From: JANRKB01 sp033763695 | GTDB lineage: Bacteria > Planctomycetota > Phycisphaerae > Phycisphaerales > UBA1924 | Assembly (NCBI GenBank): GCA_033763695.1 | Contig: JANRKB010000056.1 | Location: 1-64,000 of the forward strand | DNA: 64,000 nucleotides | Direction of reading: 5' to 3' | Shown here: piece by piece, positions 16,952 to 24,178 of the stretch | How the letters are laid out: each line of letters opens with the position of its first letter | Numbering within the stretch: position 1 is the first letter of the stretch | Position numbers and translations under genes: made by a program | Notes under the pieces: model-generated | Seen by the model: the letters and a program-made list of their open reading frames with translations, nothing else | What the model was told of the DNA's origin: nothing | Databases searched by the model: none

Positions 16952-18121
16952 ATGCTCTACGTCCTGCTCGACAACCTGCGCACCTGGCTGAGCGAGCATT
17001 CGCTCTACGGCCTGTTCAGCGTGCTGGATCAGATCCAGTTCCGCGCCCTCGCCTCGGCGGGGTTGTCGTTCATCATCATGCTCGCGCTCGGGCGCCGCTT
17101 CATCGCCTACCTGCGCCGGCTCAAGGTCGGCGACGCGGGACTCTCTGACGCCGACGCGCTCCGCGCCCACACCGCGAGCAAGGCGAACACGCCGACGATG
17201 GGCGGCGCGCTGATCATCTTTGCGGTCGGCGTCAGCGTGCTGCTGCTCGCGGACATCCGCCAGTTCTACATCCAGATGGCGATGATCGTCATGTTCTGCT
17301 ACGCGGGGCTGGGCAGCGTTGACGACTATCTGAAACTCACCGCAGCACGCCGCGGCACGGGGTCGAGGCAGGGCCTCTACGCGTGGGAGAAGCTCGTCTT
17401 CCAACTCGGGCTTGCGTTCCTCGTCGGGCTTTTCGCGTATCGCCACGGCGATTCGGGTGCGGCACACTCGATGGCGCACGTCGTCAATCTGCCGTTCCAG
17501 AAGTCGTATGAATCGGTCGGCACGCCCAACCCCGCGCTGTGGTATCTGCCGCTGGGCGCGTTTGTGTTGCTGTCGATGCTCATGATCACCGGGCTGTCGA
17601 ACGCCGCCAACATCACCGACGGCATGGACGGGCTCGCGGGCGGCATATCGGCCGCGGTTTCGCTGGGGCTCTTTGTGCTATGCCTGATCGCGGGCAAGGA
17701 GTCGTGGGCCCAATATCTGCTGGTGCCGCACGTGCCCGGCGCGGATGAACTCGCGGTGCTCGCGGGCGGAATGGGCGGTGCGTGCCTGGGCTTCCTGTGG
17801 TGGAACTGTTCACCGGCACAGGTCTTCATGGGTGACACCGGCTCGCTCGCGCTGGGTGGGCTGATCGCGTATCTCGCGCTCATCATCCGGCAGGAGTTCG
17901 TTGTGCTGCTCATGTGCGGCGTGTTCATCATCGAGGCCGGTTCGGTGATGATCCAGGTCGGCTACTTCAAGGCGACCAAGGGCAAGCGTGTCTTTAAGTG
18001 CGCGCCGTACCACCACCACCTGCACCTGTCGGGATGGACCGAGCAGCAGGTCGTCGCACGGTTCTGGATCATCAGCGTGTTGCTGGTGGTGATCGCGCTG
18101 GCGAGCATCAAGGTGCGGTGA
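16952..18121 (+). CDS. mraY: Phospho-N-acetylmuramoyl-pentapeptide transferase
   Basis: MraY transfers phospho-MurNAc-pentapeptide to undecaprenyl phosphate, making lipid I in the inner membrane. The 389-residue protein has about ten hydrophobic segments. It has the substrate loop KANTPTMGGALI, the aspartate-rich SVDDYLKL, NITDGMDGLAGG and FMGDTGSLALGG motifs, and the late HHHLHLSGW histidine loop. These are the conserved active-site pieces of MraY. The length is close to the usual 360. The start ATG at 16952 has no ribosome site because periodic repeats fill the upstream bases; translation may rely on coupling or an A/T-poor leader. It converges on queA with an 11-base gap. Confidence 0.97.
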   Translation: MLYVLLDNLRTWLSEHSLYGLFSVLDQIQFRALASAGLSFIIMLALGRRFIAYLRRLKVGDAGLSDADALRAHTASKANTPTMGGALIIFAVGVSVLLLADIRQFYIQMAMIVMFCYAGLGSVDDYLKLTAARRGTGSRQGLYAWEKLVFQLGLAFLVGLFAYRHGDSGAAHSMAHVVNLPFQKSYESVGTPNPALWYLPLGAFVLLSMLMITGLSNAANITDGMDGLAGGISAAVSLGLFVLCLIAGKESWAQYLLVPHVPGADELAVLAGGMGGACLGFLWWNCSPAQVFMGDTGSLALGGLIAYLALIIRQEFVVLLMCGVFIIEAGSVMIQVGYFKATKGKRVFKCAPYHHHLHLSGWTEQQVVARFWIISVLLVVIALASIKVR

Positions 18122-18132
18122 CTGGCTGCGCC

Positions 18133-19308
18133 TCACGGCAGAATGAGCATCGCGTCGCCGTAGCTGTAGAAGCGATACTCGCGCCGGACGGCTTCCTCGT
18201 AGAGCGCGACGAGTCGTGCGACGCCGCGCTGATCGTCGAGCAGCGCCCCCACCAATGCCATGAGCGTGCTGCGCGGCAGGTGGAAGTTGGTGAGCAGCCC
18301 GTCGACCCAGCGCCACGCGTGACCCGGCGCAATGAGGATGTCGGTTTCAAGGCTCGCCGGCGGCGTCGCTTCCCGCGCATACGCCTCCAAGGTGCGGCAG
18401 CTTGTGGTACCGACCGCGATGACGCGCCGGCCGTCGCGCTTGGCGCGGCGCACACGCTCGATGGCATCCGCGCTCATCCAGCACCGCTCGCTATGCATCG
18501 GGTGCTGCTGGATCGTGTCGGTTTCGACGGGCTTGAACGTGCCGGGGCCGACTTCGAGCGTGACATCGACGCGCTCGATGCCGCGCGCGGCGAGGGCCGC
18601 GAGCAAATCGGGCGTGAAATGCAGGCCCGCAGTCGGCGCGGCGACAGACGCATCATCGGTGCCGCTCGCGGGCGCGTGGGCGTACACAGTCTGGTATCGC
18701 TCGCGATCGCGTGATTCGTCGACATGCATCTCTCGATCGCGGCGTGCCTTGAGGATGTAGGGCGGGAGCGGCACATGACCGACGCGCGCGAGCACGTCGA
18801 GGCCGGCGTGCGGCAGAACCGTGCCGCCTTCTTCGACCTCAACTTCCCACGCGCCGGGTTCATTGTCGAGCGCGTGGATGAGCCGCAGAGCGACGCCGGT
18901 CGCGCTTGACGCATTGAGCGGCGCGCCTTGTTGGGCGTGAGCGCTTGGGCTGGCATTGAGGGCGACGCGGACGCCGTCCTTCATGCGCTTGCCGCGGAGC
19001 ATGACGATCCATCGACTCGGGGTTGAGCCGGGACGGAGGTAGAGGCCTTCGACGCGGCCGCCGGTATCGGCACGGGCGCCCTCAAGGCGGGCCTCGACGA
19101 CGCGGGTGGTGTTGAAGACGAGGACGTCGCCGGGGTTCAGGAGCGTCGGCAGGTCGCGGACAATGTGATGCTGGGCGTCGGCGACAGAGCCGTCGCGGCC
19201 TCGACGCGTGAAGAGCAGGCGTGCCGCGTCGCGCGGCTCGGCGGGCGTCACCGCGATCCGCTCGGGCGGGAGCACATAGTCGAGGTCCGCAGTTCTCAGT
19301 TCACCCAT
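18133..19308 (-). CDS. queA: S-adenosylmethionine:tRNA ribosyltransferase-isomerase
   Basis: QueA moves the ribosyl group of S-adenosylmethionine to 7-aminomethyl-7-deazaguanine in tRNA, making epoxyqueuosine at the wobble base. The 391-residue protein starts MGELRTADLDYVLPPERIAV, the standard N-terminus. It contains DVLVFNTTRVVEARL, GRVEGLYLR, APTAGLHFTPDLL, the VTLEVGPGTFKPV motif and the HSERCWMS segment, all conserved in QueA. It ends with ALYEEAVRREYRFYSYGDAMLI, the family C-terminus. The length is slightly above the usual 340-360 because of an insertion near residues 120-150. It is divergent from the flagellar block and no other queuosine genes adjoin it. Confidence 0.96.
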   Translation of the reverse strand: MGELRTADLDYVLPPERIAVTPAEPRDAARLLFTRRGRDGSVADAQHHIVRDLPTLLNPGDVLVFNTTRVVEARLEGARADTGGRVEGLYLRPGSTPSRWIVMLRGKRMKDGVRVALNASPSAHAQQGAPLNASSATGVALRLIHALDNEPGAWEVEVEEGGTVLPHAGLDVLARVGHVPLPPYILKARRDREMHVDESRDRERYQTVYAHAPASGTDDASVAAPTAGLHFTPDLLAALAARGIERVDVTLEVGPGTFKPVETDTIQQHPMHSERCWMSADAIERVRRAKRDGRRVIAVGTTSCRTLEAYAREATPPASLETDILIAPGHAWRWVDGLLTNFHLPRSTLMALVGALLDDQRGVARLVALYEEAVRREYRFYSYGDAMLILP

Positions 19309-19497
19309 AGCACGCGCTCAACACGTTCTGCCGCCGCCACATCGGGCTGTTGCACCCACGCAACGCGCGGCATAAACGGCCAGCCGCCCGACGCCACCGA
19401 GGATCGAAAACCGCGTCCTTGTCACGGCGGCGGCGATCTTATCGGCGCTCGGCGCCGGCCCGGGCGGCGGCCTTGGCTTCGTTTGTCTGGCGAAGGC

Positions 19498-19851
19498 ATG
19501 TCGGCCTTCAACACCCAGACCAGCGCACTCTCGGCGATCTTCAATGGCTCGGTCCCGTCGGCCGTGGTGGATACGCCGCTCGGCCCGATCTCCTTTGAGC
19601 TTGCGCTGGCGACGGCCCAGAAGAACCTGGCCCGCAGCGGCGCTCCGGACACGCGAGCGGCGGTCTTCGCGGCTCGCTCGCGTGAGTCGGTGCGGAGTGC
19701 CCGCCAGAGCGTGAAAATGCTCAATGCCTTGCAGACGCTGATGCCACAGCAGATCAACTATGTGCCGGCGTTCAACACGCTGAACCTGATCCGCAAGTTT
19801 GAGGCGTCGCGGACGGTGCCGATCGGCAAACTGGTGAACGTGGTGGCGTGA
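19498..19851 (+). CDS. Unknown 117-residue protein at the head of the flagellar cluster
   Basis: I do not recognise a family. The protein begins MSAFNTQTSALSAIFNGSVP, has no signal peptide or membrane helix, and is rich in Ala, Ser and Arg. A helical basic middle (RAAVFAARSRESVRSARQSV) leads to MLNALQTLMPQQINYVPAFN. The flagellar cluster starts 109 bases downstream with flgI on the same strand, and codon use is like its neighbours. By position it could be a small cytoplasmic flagellar helper or basal-body subunit. That is inference only. The ATG at 19498 was taken because coding character begins there; upstream in-frame sequence looks like the queA leader. Confidence 0.6.
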   Translation: MSAFNTQTSALSAIFNGSVPSAVVDTPLGPISFELALATAQKNLARSGAPDTRAAVFAARSRESVRSARQSVKMLNALQTLMPQQINYVPAFNTLNLIRKFEASRTVPIGKLVNVVA

Positions 19852-19960
19852 GGCACGGGTCGGGCAGCCTCGCCGACGCCGCGGTTGATCACGACCGTTC
19901 AGACTCCAAACTGGCACATCCTTCGCGTTTGTCCCTCCGGCTCATCCTGCCGGAGGCTCG

Positions 19961-21070
19961 ATGCGAACGCGTTCTGACATTCTTGCGCTCTTCTGTCCCG
20001 CCCTGCGCGTGCTTGCCGCGCTTTTGGCGTGCGCATGTTTTGCGCGTGTTGCCCCCGGGGCGACCGTCAATGAGATGGTGCGGATCCTGGGGCGGGGCGA
20101 GTACCCGCTGCATGGGCTGGGGTTGGTCGTCGGTCTGCCGGGCACGGGCGACTCGGGCAAGGACGCGGCACTGGCACGCCCACTGGCAGAACTGCTCAAG
20201 AACGAGGGCAACGCCCCGGCGAACCTGAAAGAGCTTCAGAGCATGAAGGGCGTCGCGCTGGTCATGGTGACCTGCACGATCCCCGAGGCGGGCGGGCGGG
20301 TTGACGACAAGTTTGATCTGGAAGTGTCGGCGGTCGGCTCGGCGAGCAGCCTGAAGGGCGGGCGGTTGTTCCTCGCGCCGCTGCGCGGGCCGTGGAAGAA
20401 CAGCGATGTGTTCGCGCTGGGCAGCGGTCAGGTCGAGATCGAGGACAGCACCACGCCGACCGTCGGGCGCGTGCGTAAGGGCGCGCAACTGATGAAGGAC
20501 GTGCTGCCGGTGACGGACATCGGCGCGACGTTTGATCTGGTGATTGACGGGTCGTTCGCGGGTTGGGCGTCGGCGGGCGTGATCGCGGACGCGATCAACG
20601 GCAAGGCGCAGCCGCAGGGCCCCACTGTCGCGACGGTGGTCGATGACCGCTTGATCCGCGTGACGATTCCGGCGCAGGAGCGGGCGAACAAGGCGGCGTT
20701 CATCGCGGACGTGCTGAGCGCCGAAGTGAACACGACGCTGATGGATCTGCCGGCGCAGGTGATCTGCAACAGCCGCACGGGCGCGATCGTGGTGACGGGC
20801 GATGTGGAGATCAGCCCGGGGATCATCACGCACAAGGACTTGACGATCACGACGACGCTGCCCGCGCCAGTGCCGACGGCGGCGAACCCGCTGGTGACGC
20901 GCGAGCGCTATGTGCCGCTGGCCACCAAGCCGCGTGCGAACGACAACGCGAAGTTGCAGGACTTGTTGGCGGCGTTCAAGCAGCTTGATGTTGCGCCGGC
21001 GCAGCAGATCGAGATCTTGCAACTGCTGAGCAAGTCGGGACGGCTGCATGCGAAGTTGATCAATGACTAG
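19961..21070 (+). CDS. flgI: Flagellar P-ring protein
   Basis: FlgI forms the P ring around the flagellar rod in the peptidoglycan layer. The 369-residue protein has a signal peptide (hydrophobic VLAALLACACFARVAPGAT). The mature part begins NEMVRILGRGEYPLHGLGLV and continues with VVGLPGTGDSGKD, the family hallmark. Further features are DDKFDLEVSAVGSASSLKGG, then the central DVEISPGIITHKDLTIT region with the conserved G-x-V-x-V/I-S-x-G motif of P-ring proteins. The C-terminus LQDLLAAFKQLDVAPAQQIE and the length are standard. A FlgJ-like rod-binding protein follows, the usual order. A long heptamer tract fills the gap to the next gene. Confidence 0.94.
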   Translation: MRTRSDILALFCPALRVLAALLACACFARVAPGATVNEMVRILGRGEYPLHGLGLVVGLPGTGDSGKDAALARPLAELLKNEGNAPANLKELQSMKGVALVMVTCTIPEAGGRVDDKFDLEVSAVGSASSLKGGRLFLAPLRGPWKNSDVFALGSGQVEIEDSTTPTVGRVRKGAQLMKDVLPVTDIGATFDLVIDGSFAGWASAGVIADAINGKAQPQGPTVATVVDDRLIRVTIPAQERANKAAFIADVLSAEVNTTLMDLPAQVICNSRTGAIVVTGDVEISPGIITHKDLTITTTLPAPVPTAANPLVTRERYVPLATKPRANDNAKLQDLLAAFKQLDVAPAQQIEILQLLSKSGRLHAKLIND

Positions 21071-21072
21071 AA

Positions 21073-21212
21073 GGCGTAAGGCATCGGGCATCGGGCATCG
21101 GGCATTGGGCATTGGGCATTGGGCATTGGTGAAGAGAAGGCACTGGGCACTGGGCATTTGGCACTTGGGAAAGCAAGAAGGCATTCGGCATTGGGCATTC
21201 GGCATTGGTGAG
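21073..21212. repeat. Longest heptamer tract, GGCATCG/GGCATTG/GGCACTG types, flgI-flgJ gap
   Basis: About 15 units in three related variants follow a 7-base rhythm with short interruptions, filling the gap between flgI and the rod-binding protein. The tract is on the transcribed strand of the flagellar operon. It can be read as a false peptide (GIGHRALGIGHWAL) but has no ribosome site or coding character of its own. Confidence 0.85.
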
Positions 21213-21221
21213 GAAGGCGCG

Positions 21222-21689
21222 ATGGACACGACTGGGATGACAAGTCTGGGTTCGTCGGTGTTTACGGCCAATGCCGCGGCGGACGCGGCGTCACGCGGAG
21301 CGATCGGCACGGCGGAAGGCTTTGCGGCGCGGCTGGCACGGGTGCAGAGCCGGGAACAGAACACAGTGCAAAAGAACGATGCGAGCGCGGCAGCCGCGGC
21401 GAAGGAACGCGAAACCAAAGAGCGTGAAGCCAGAGAGCGCGAAGCACGCACCGCGGCGGAGCAGCTCGTCGCGCAAACTTTTGTGGTGCCGCTGCTGAAG
21501 CGGTTCCGCGAGAGCAACAACGCGGCTCCGCCATTCGCCCCAACGACGGGCGAGAAGATGCTGCGCGGCGTCACCGACACGACGCTCGCTGAGAACATCG
21601 TGCATCGCTCGAACTGGGCACTGGTGGATCGATTGGCACAGCGGATGCTCAACGGTGGCAAGCCGCCGAGCACTGGAGCGATGACATGA
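21222..21689 (+). CDS. FlgJ-like rod-binding protein (N-terminal domain only)
   Basis: The 155-residue protein matches the rod-binding domain of FlgJ in its C-terminal half: EQLVAQTFVVPLLKRFRES and the following EKMLRGVTDTTLAENIVHRS region, which resembles the FlgJ rod-capping segment. There is no peptidoglycan hydrolase domain, so it could only cap or bind the rod. An Ala/Lys/Glu-rich coiled-coil-like stretch (AAAAAKERETKEREAREREA) lies in the middle. The ATG at 21222 has a GAGGAAGG ribosome site. The stop overlaps the next gene's ATG by four bases (ATGA), so the two are translationally coupled. The family call rests on position and pattern. Confidence 0.75.
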   Translation: MDTTGMTSLGSSVFTANAAADAASRGAIGTAEGFAARLARVQSREQNTVQKNDASAAAAAKERETKEREAREREARTAAEQLVAQTFVVPLLKRFRESNNAAPPFAPTTGEKMLRGVTDTTLAENIVHRSNWALVDRLAQRMLNGGKPPSTGAMT

Positions 21690-22195
21690 ACCAAACAACC
21701 GCCATCGCAAATCGCCTGACTGAGTTGCTGGATGCGCTGACGCGCGAGCACGAGACGCTGCTCTCGCTGTGCGGGCAGCATCTGGAGGCGATCCGCCAGG
21801 CCGACCATCGCAACCTCGCGGAGGTGGTGCAGCAGCAGGCGATGACGTTGCAACGCGTCGCGGAACTGGAAGAGGAGCGTGTGAGCGTCGTGAACGACGC
21901 GATGCGCGAGCTGCGGCCCGTGCCGCCATCGCCCACGCTGACCGCGATCGCGCAGTCGCTGCCGGCCGAACAGGGCAAACAAGTCCACGCCAAGGCGCAG
22001 CGCCTGCGCACGCTCATGCAGCGGCTCGCCAACGAGCAGAATGTCGTGACGCTCACGACCAAGGCGCTGCTGGCGCACATGGAAGGCTTGATGCGGCAGG
22101 TGGCTCGCGAACTGAGCCACGCGGGCACGTATTGCAACAAGGGATATGTGCAGACGGGAGCGGCGGTGGTGTCGGCGCTGGATGTCCGCTCTTGA
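21686..22195 (+). CDS. FlgN-like flagellar export chaperone
   Basis: This 169-residue, nearly all-helical protein fits FlgN. FlgN holds the hook-associated proteins FlgK and FlgL unassembled and delivers them to the export apparatus. The N-terminal half, ANRLTELLDALTREHETLLS, and the C-terminal Asn/Tyr-rich tail (GTYCNKGYVQTG) are typical of the family. It sits immediately before flgK, in the common operon order, and its ATG overlaps the preceding stop codon. Its sequence is too divergent for a confident call by eye. Confidence 0.75.
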   Translation: MNQTTAIANRLTELLDALTREHETLLSLCGQHLEAIRQADHRNLAEVVQQQAMTLQRVAELEEERVSVVNDAMRELRPVPPSPTLTAIAQSLPAEQGKQVHAKAQRLRTLMQRLANEQNVVTLTTKALLAHMEGLMRQVARELSHAGTYCNKGYVQTGAAVVSALDVRS

Positions 22196-22290
22196 AGCGG
22201 AAAATGGCCAAAGCACAAATGACCAAACTGCCAGATGAAAACACGATGCCCGCGCTTTGGCCATTTGACCATTTGGCAGTTGGCAACTTC
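22196..22290. repeat. TGGCCAAA-type repeat with inverted arms, before flgK
   Basis: Units AATGGCCAAA, AATGACCAAA and CTGCCA on the left are mirrored on the right by TTTGGCCATT, TTTGACCATT and TTGGCAG. The gap can therefore fold back on itself. It lies between the chaperone and flgK in the transcribed strand. A sister copy precedes flgL. Confidence 0.75.
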
Positions 22291-22322
22291 GCGCTCCGCC
22301 AAGCAACGAATGGAGCGATCTC

Positions 22323-24059
22323 ATGAGCCTCACCTCTGCCATCGAGATCGGGCGTTCCGCGTTGGCGGCGAGCCAACTCGGCCTGCAGATCGCCGGCAAC
22401 AACATCGCCAACGCGGGCACTGCGGGGTACAGCCGCCAGGTCGGCTACATGCAGCCGCTGAGCGGCGACTATCCGGGCAATCGGCTGAGCGTGGGTCGCG
22501 GCGTCACGATCGCGGATGTGCGTCGCCAGGTGGACAACGCGCTGCAATCACGCCTGTGGAAGGGCACGAGCGATGATGCCGCCGCCCAGCAGTCGCTGGG
22601 GATCTTGAGCCAGATCGAGACCACGCTGGGCGAACTGACGGGCAATGACCTGTCGACGCAGCTCTCGGCGTTCTTCAACTCGTGGTCCGAGCGGGCCAAC
22701 CTCAGCAAGTCATCATCGGTCGTCGTGCAGCAGGGTGCCCAGCTCGCCGAGTTCGTCCGCGGCATCCGCAGCGACCTGCAGGACCAGAAGACGCAACTGG
22801 ACAACGACCTCAACGCGCTGACGACCAAGGCCAACGACCTGCTCACGAACGTCGCCGGGCTGAACAAGGCGATCAGCCAGAGCGAGGGCGGCGGCACCAC
22901 CGCCAACAGCCTGCGCGACCAGCGCGACATGGCCATCACCGAACTCTCCAAGTTGATGGATGTTTCGACGCAGGAGCGGCCGGGCGGCATGGTCGATGTG
23001 TTCGTCGGCTCCACGCCGGTCATCCTCGGCGGCGACTCGCGCGGGCTCGTGGTTGATCGCCAGACCACCAACGGCGTGACCAGCGTCAGCATCCGCACCG
23101 TCGCCAGCCCCGAGACTGTGCCGGTGACCAGCGGCAAGATCGGTGCAACACTGTCGGCCCGCAACGGCGACATCGATACGACGATTCAGAATCTGGACGA
23201 CATCACGGCACAGGTGATCTTCCAGACCAATCGCATCCACAGCCAGAGCAGCAACAAGAACGGACTGACCAGTCTGCTGGGCACGCTGGCGATCCCGTCG
23301 GTCGATCACACCGTGCCGTTCAACGACCCGGCGAACACGACGTTCAGCCAGTTGCCGTTCAAGGCGGTCAACGGTGGCTTCTACATCAACGTGAAGCAGG
23401 CGTCGACGGGCGCGGTGAACAGCGTTCGGATCGATGTGGACCTCGACGGCATCACGGCGACGGGCACGACGGGCACTGCCAATGACGCAACGCCCGAGAG
23501 CATCCGCGCGACGCTGGATGCAGTGCCCGGGATCGACGCGACGTGGGACGCCCAAGGCCGCCTGCAACTGAACGCGCAGGCCGGCTTTGAGTACACGCTG
23601 TCGGACGATTCGTCGGGAGTGCTGGCGGTGATGGGCGTCAACACGTTCTTCAGCGGCAGCAACGCGGGCGACATTGCGGTGCGCTCCGACCTGAAGACCA
23701 CCCCAGACATGCTGCAGATCGGGCGCACGCAGAATGGCAAGTTCGTCGAGAACGCGGGCGCACTGCTGGCGGCGGGGCTCAAGGACGCGAAGATCAGCGC
23801 GCTGGGCGATCGCAGCATCACCAACGCGTGGATCGATTCGGTGAACGCGCTGGCGACGCGGACGTCGGGAGCGCAGACCGCCGCGACTAGCGCGGCCGCG
23901 GTCAAGGGATCGCTCGAAGCCCAGCGTGCGACGCTCAGCGGCGTGAGCATTGACGAGGAATCGATCAACCTCATGAACTACCAGCGGCAGTACCAGGGCG
24001 CGGCCCGGGTGATCGACGTGGCGAACAAACTGCTCGATTCGTTGATGCAGTTGGTGTAG
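22323..24059 (+). CDS. flgK: Flagellar hook-associated protein 1
   Basis: FlgK is the first hook-filament junction protein. The 578-residue protein opens with IEIGRSALAASQLGLQIAGN and NIANAGTAGYSRQ, the N-terminal axial-protein motif. SVGRGVTIADVRRQVDNALQ follows shortly after. The C-terminus is SIDEESINLMNYQRQYQGAA, followed by a helix ending LDSLMQLV. Both ends form the coiled-coil axial domain. The length is typical (about 550). It follows the FlgN-like chaperone and precedes flgL, and the intercistronic repeat tract lies between the chaperone and this gene. Confidence 0.95.
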   Translation: MSLTSAIEIGRSALAASQLGLQIAGNNIANAGTAGYSRQVGYMQPLSGDYPGNRLSVGRGVTIADVRRQVDNALQSRLWKGTSDDAAAQQSLGILSQIETTLGELTGNDLSTQLSAFFNSWSERANLSKSSSVVVQQGAQLAEFVRGIRSDLQDQKTQLDNDLNALTTKANDLLTNVAGLNKAISQSEGGGTTANSLRDQRDMAITELSKLMDVSTQERPGGMVDVFVGSTPVILGGDSRGLVVDRQTTNGVTSVSIRTVASPETVPVTSGKIGATLSARNGDIDTTIQNLDDITAQVIFQTNRIHSQSSNKNGLTSLLGTLAIPSVDHTVPFNDPANTTFSQLPFKAVNGGFYINVKQASTGAVNSVRIDVDLDGITATGTTGTANDATPESIRATLDAVPGIDATWDAQGRLQLNAQAGFEYTLSDDSSGVLAVMGVNTFFSGSNAGDIAVRSDLKTTPDMLQIGRTQNGKFVENAGALLAAGLKDAKISALGDRSITNAWIDSVNALATRTSGAQTAATSAAAVKGSLEAQRATLSGVSIDEESINLMNYQRQYQGAARVIDVANKLLDSLMQLV

Positions 24060-24061
24060 AG

Positions 24062-24150
24062 ACAAATGGCCAAAGACCAAATGCCAAATTGCCAAATCGA
24101 TACCAAGGCCTTTGGCCATTTGGGAGTTTGTGATTTGGCCATTTCGAGTG
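24062..24150. repeat. TGGCCAAA-type repeat with inverted arms, before flgL
   Basis: CAAATGGCCAAA and ATGCCAAATTGCCAAAT are mirrored, about 25 bases later, by TTTGGCCATTTG and GATTTGGCCATTTC. The whole can form a long imperfect hairpin in the flgK-flgL spacer. It is the same repeat family as 22196-22290. Confidence 0.8.
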
Positions 24151-24178
24151 TTGCGATCTCCACGCCGGAGGCCCAGTT

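Noticed and set aside
21063..21221. A coding region reading GIGHRALGIGHWAL before the FlgJ-like gene.
   Set aside because: It is a translation of the heptamer repeat with no ribosome site; real coding starts at 21222.
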